From: Lysinibacillus sp. OF-1
GTDB taxonomy: Bacteria; Bacillota; Bacilli; Bacillales_A; Planococcaceae
Direction of reading: 5' to 3'
DNA length: 64,000 nucleotides
Assembly: GCF_028356935.1 (NCBI RefSeq)
Contig: NZ_CP102798.1
Coordinates: forward strand, 1,178,001-1,242,000
In this document: positions 63,593 through 64,000 of the stretch, in pieces
How the letters are laid out: every line of letters begins with the position of its first letter
Position numbering within the stretch: position 1 is the first letter of the stretch
Notes under the pieces: model-generated
Seen by the model: only the letters and a program-made list of their open reading frames with translations
Told to the model about the DNA's origin: nothing
Database searches by the model: none
Position numbers and translations under genes: made by a program

Positions 63593-64000
63593 CGTCACCA
63601 CTCCTAAAAGATAGTTGTGTAGAGATTGTGTGTTCGTTAATACTTTCAATATTTATGGAAATAGAGTCGCCAATACTTGTTAAGGAAAATGAGTGTATAT
63701 GAGTTGCAATAACCTCGTTGTTACGAGTAATCGTATTTTTTTCAGCATCAAAGATATATGTGTATTGAATAGAACCATCTCTGTTTTTAAATGTTGAATT
63801 ATTAGGATCATACGTAATGGTTTTTCTCATATCTTTCGTAATGAGCTTTAAAACATAAGACAACTCGGAAAGCTGTTCATTATTTTCAAGTTGTTTTTTA
63901 TTAGTTTCTTTGCTAGACGAAAGTATACTAAAAAGAATTGTTGAAACAATGCTTAAAATTAAGATAACAGCAAGTACTTCCACGAGTGTAAAACCTCTGT
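63561..64000 (-). CDS. Type IV prepilin-like protein (5' end outside window)
   Basis: The frame is open to the window edge and reads RGFTLVEVLAVILILSIVSTILFSIL at its start, the class III (prepilin) signal with GFTLVE and Glu5, so the true start is a few residues beyond 64000. About 145 visible residues: pilin helix, then an alpha/beta globular part (FDAEKNTITRNNEVIATHIHSFSL) similar to PulJ/ComGF-type minor pilins. The 3' end overlaps the PilX-like gene by about 30 bases, so the two are one operon. Confidence 0.85.
   Translation of the reverse strand, partial: RGFTLVEVLAVILILSIVSTILFSILSSSKETNKKQLENNEQLSELSYVLKLITKDMRKTITYDPNNSTFKNRDGSIQYTYIFDAEKNTITRNNEVIATHIHSFSLTSIGDSISINIESINEHTISTQLSFRSGDGAKDEKKSTK

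Overview
The window is ordinary low-GC Firmicute chromosome, and the gene content points to the family Bacillaceae/Planococcaceae, most likely Lysinibacillus (inference). The framework is the recA - rny - ymdB - spoVS - 2-oxoacid:ferredoxin oxidoreductase - miaB - ymcA - cotE - mutS - mutL - miaA - hfq - ynbB - glnR - glnA order known from Bacillus. It also carries sporulation genes (spoVS, cotE, a cotD-like coat gene). A probable D-aspartate ligase would fit the Lys-Asp peptidoglycan of Lysinibacillus. Start codons are often GTG or TTG, and Shine-Dalgarno (SD) sequences are strong.

Layout. 1-2.8 kb: end of recA, then rny (RNase Y). 2.85-11.1 kb: an eight-gene exopolysaccharide locus (PHP-type tyrosine phosphatase, polymerase, chain-length regulator, tyrosine kinase, three glycosyltransferases, flippase) wedged between rny and ymdB. 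11.5-15.6 kb: ymdB, spoVS, korAB. 15.7-20.2 kb: a LanFEG-type ABC transporter plus two-component system, bracketed by two 4 x 21-bp tandem repeat arrays. 20.3-27.3 kb: a small conserved gene, then a seven-gene cluster (lipoprotein, phosphodiesterase-like enzyme, two permeases, ATPase, DeoR regulator, PHP phosphatase) that looks like an organophosphate uptake and hydrolysis system. 27.9-42.4 kb: ATP-grasp ligase, miaB, ymcA, cotE, then mutS-mutL-glpK-glpD-lipase-miaA-hfq packed tightly, and a rhodanese. 42.4-46.9 kb: accessory region with a hypothetical gene, an EamA exporter with an unusual leader, riboswitch-controlled cobT and a TRIC-family channel. 46.9-50.1 kb: ynbB, glnR, glnA. 50.2-55.8 kb: cotD-like coat gene and a Fur-controlled siderophore-iron uptake operon. 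56-62 kb: YjiH-type transporter, acyltransferase, lone holin, DUF2339 membrane protein. 62-64 kb: pilin-like genes on the minus strand, running off the window end.

The most notable non-coding feature is a family of three ~450-530 bp intergenic elements (27.3, 42.4 and 55.9 kb). Each is built as two ~100-140 bp modules facing each other in inverted orientation. They have no credible coding capacity but generate several spurious ORFs. Other points of interest: a cotE gene whose only good start is CTG, a glycerol kinase with Ile at the position of the HPr-phosphorylated His230, and two short, strongly SD-equipped leader ORFs next to operator-like repeats ahead of transporter genes.

All calls rest on reading the sequence and on recalled family knowledge; no database search was run.
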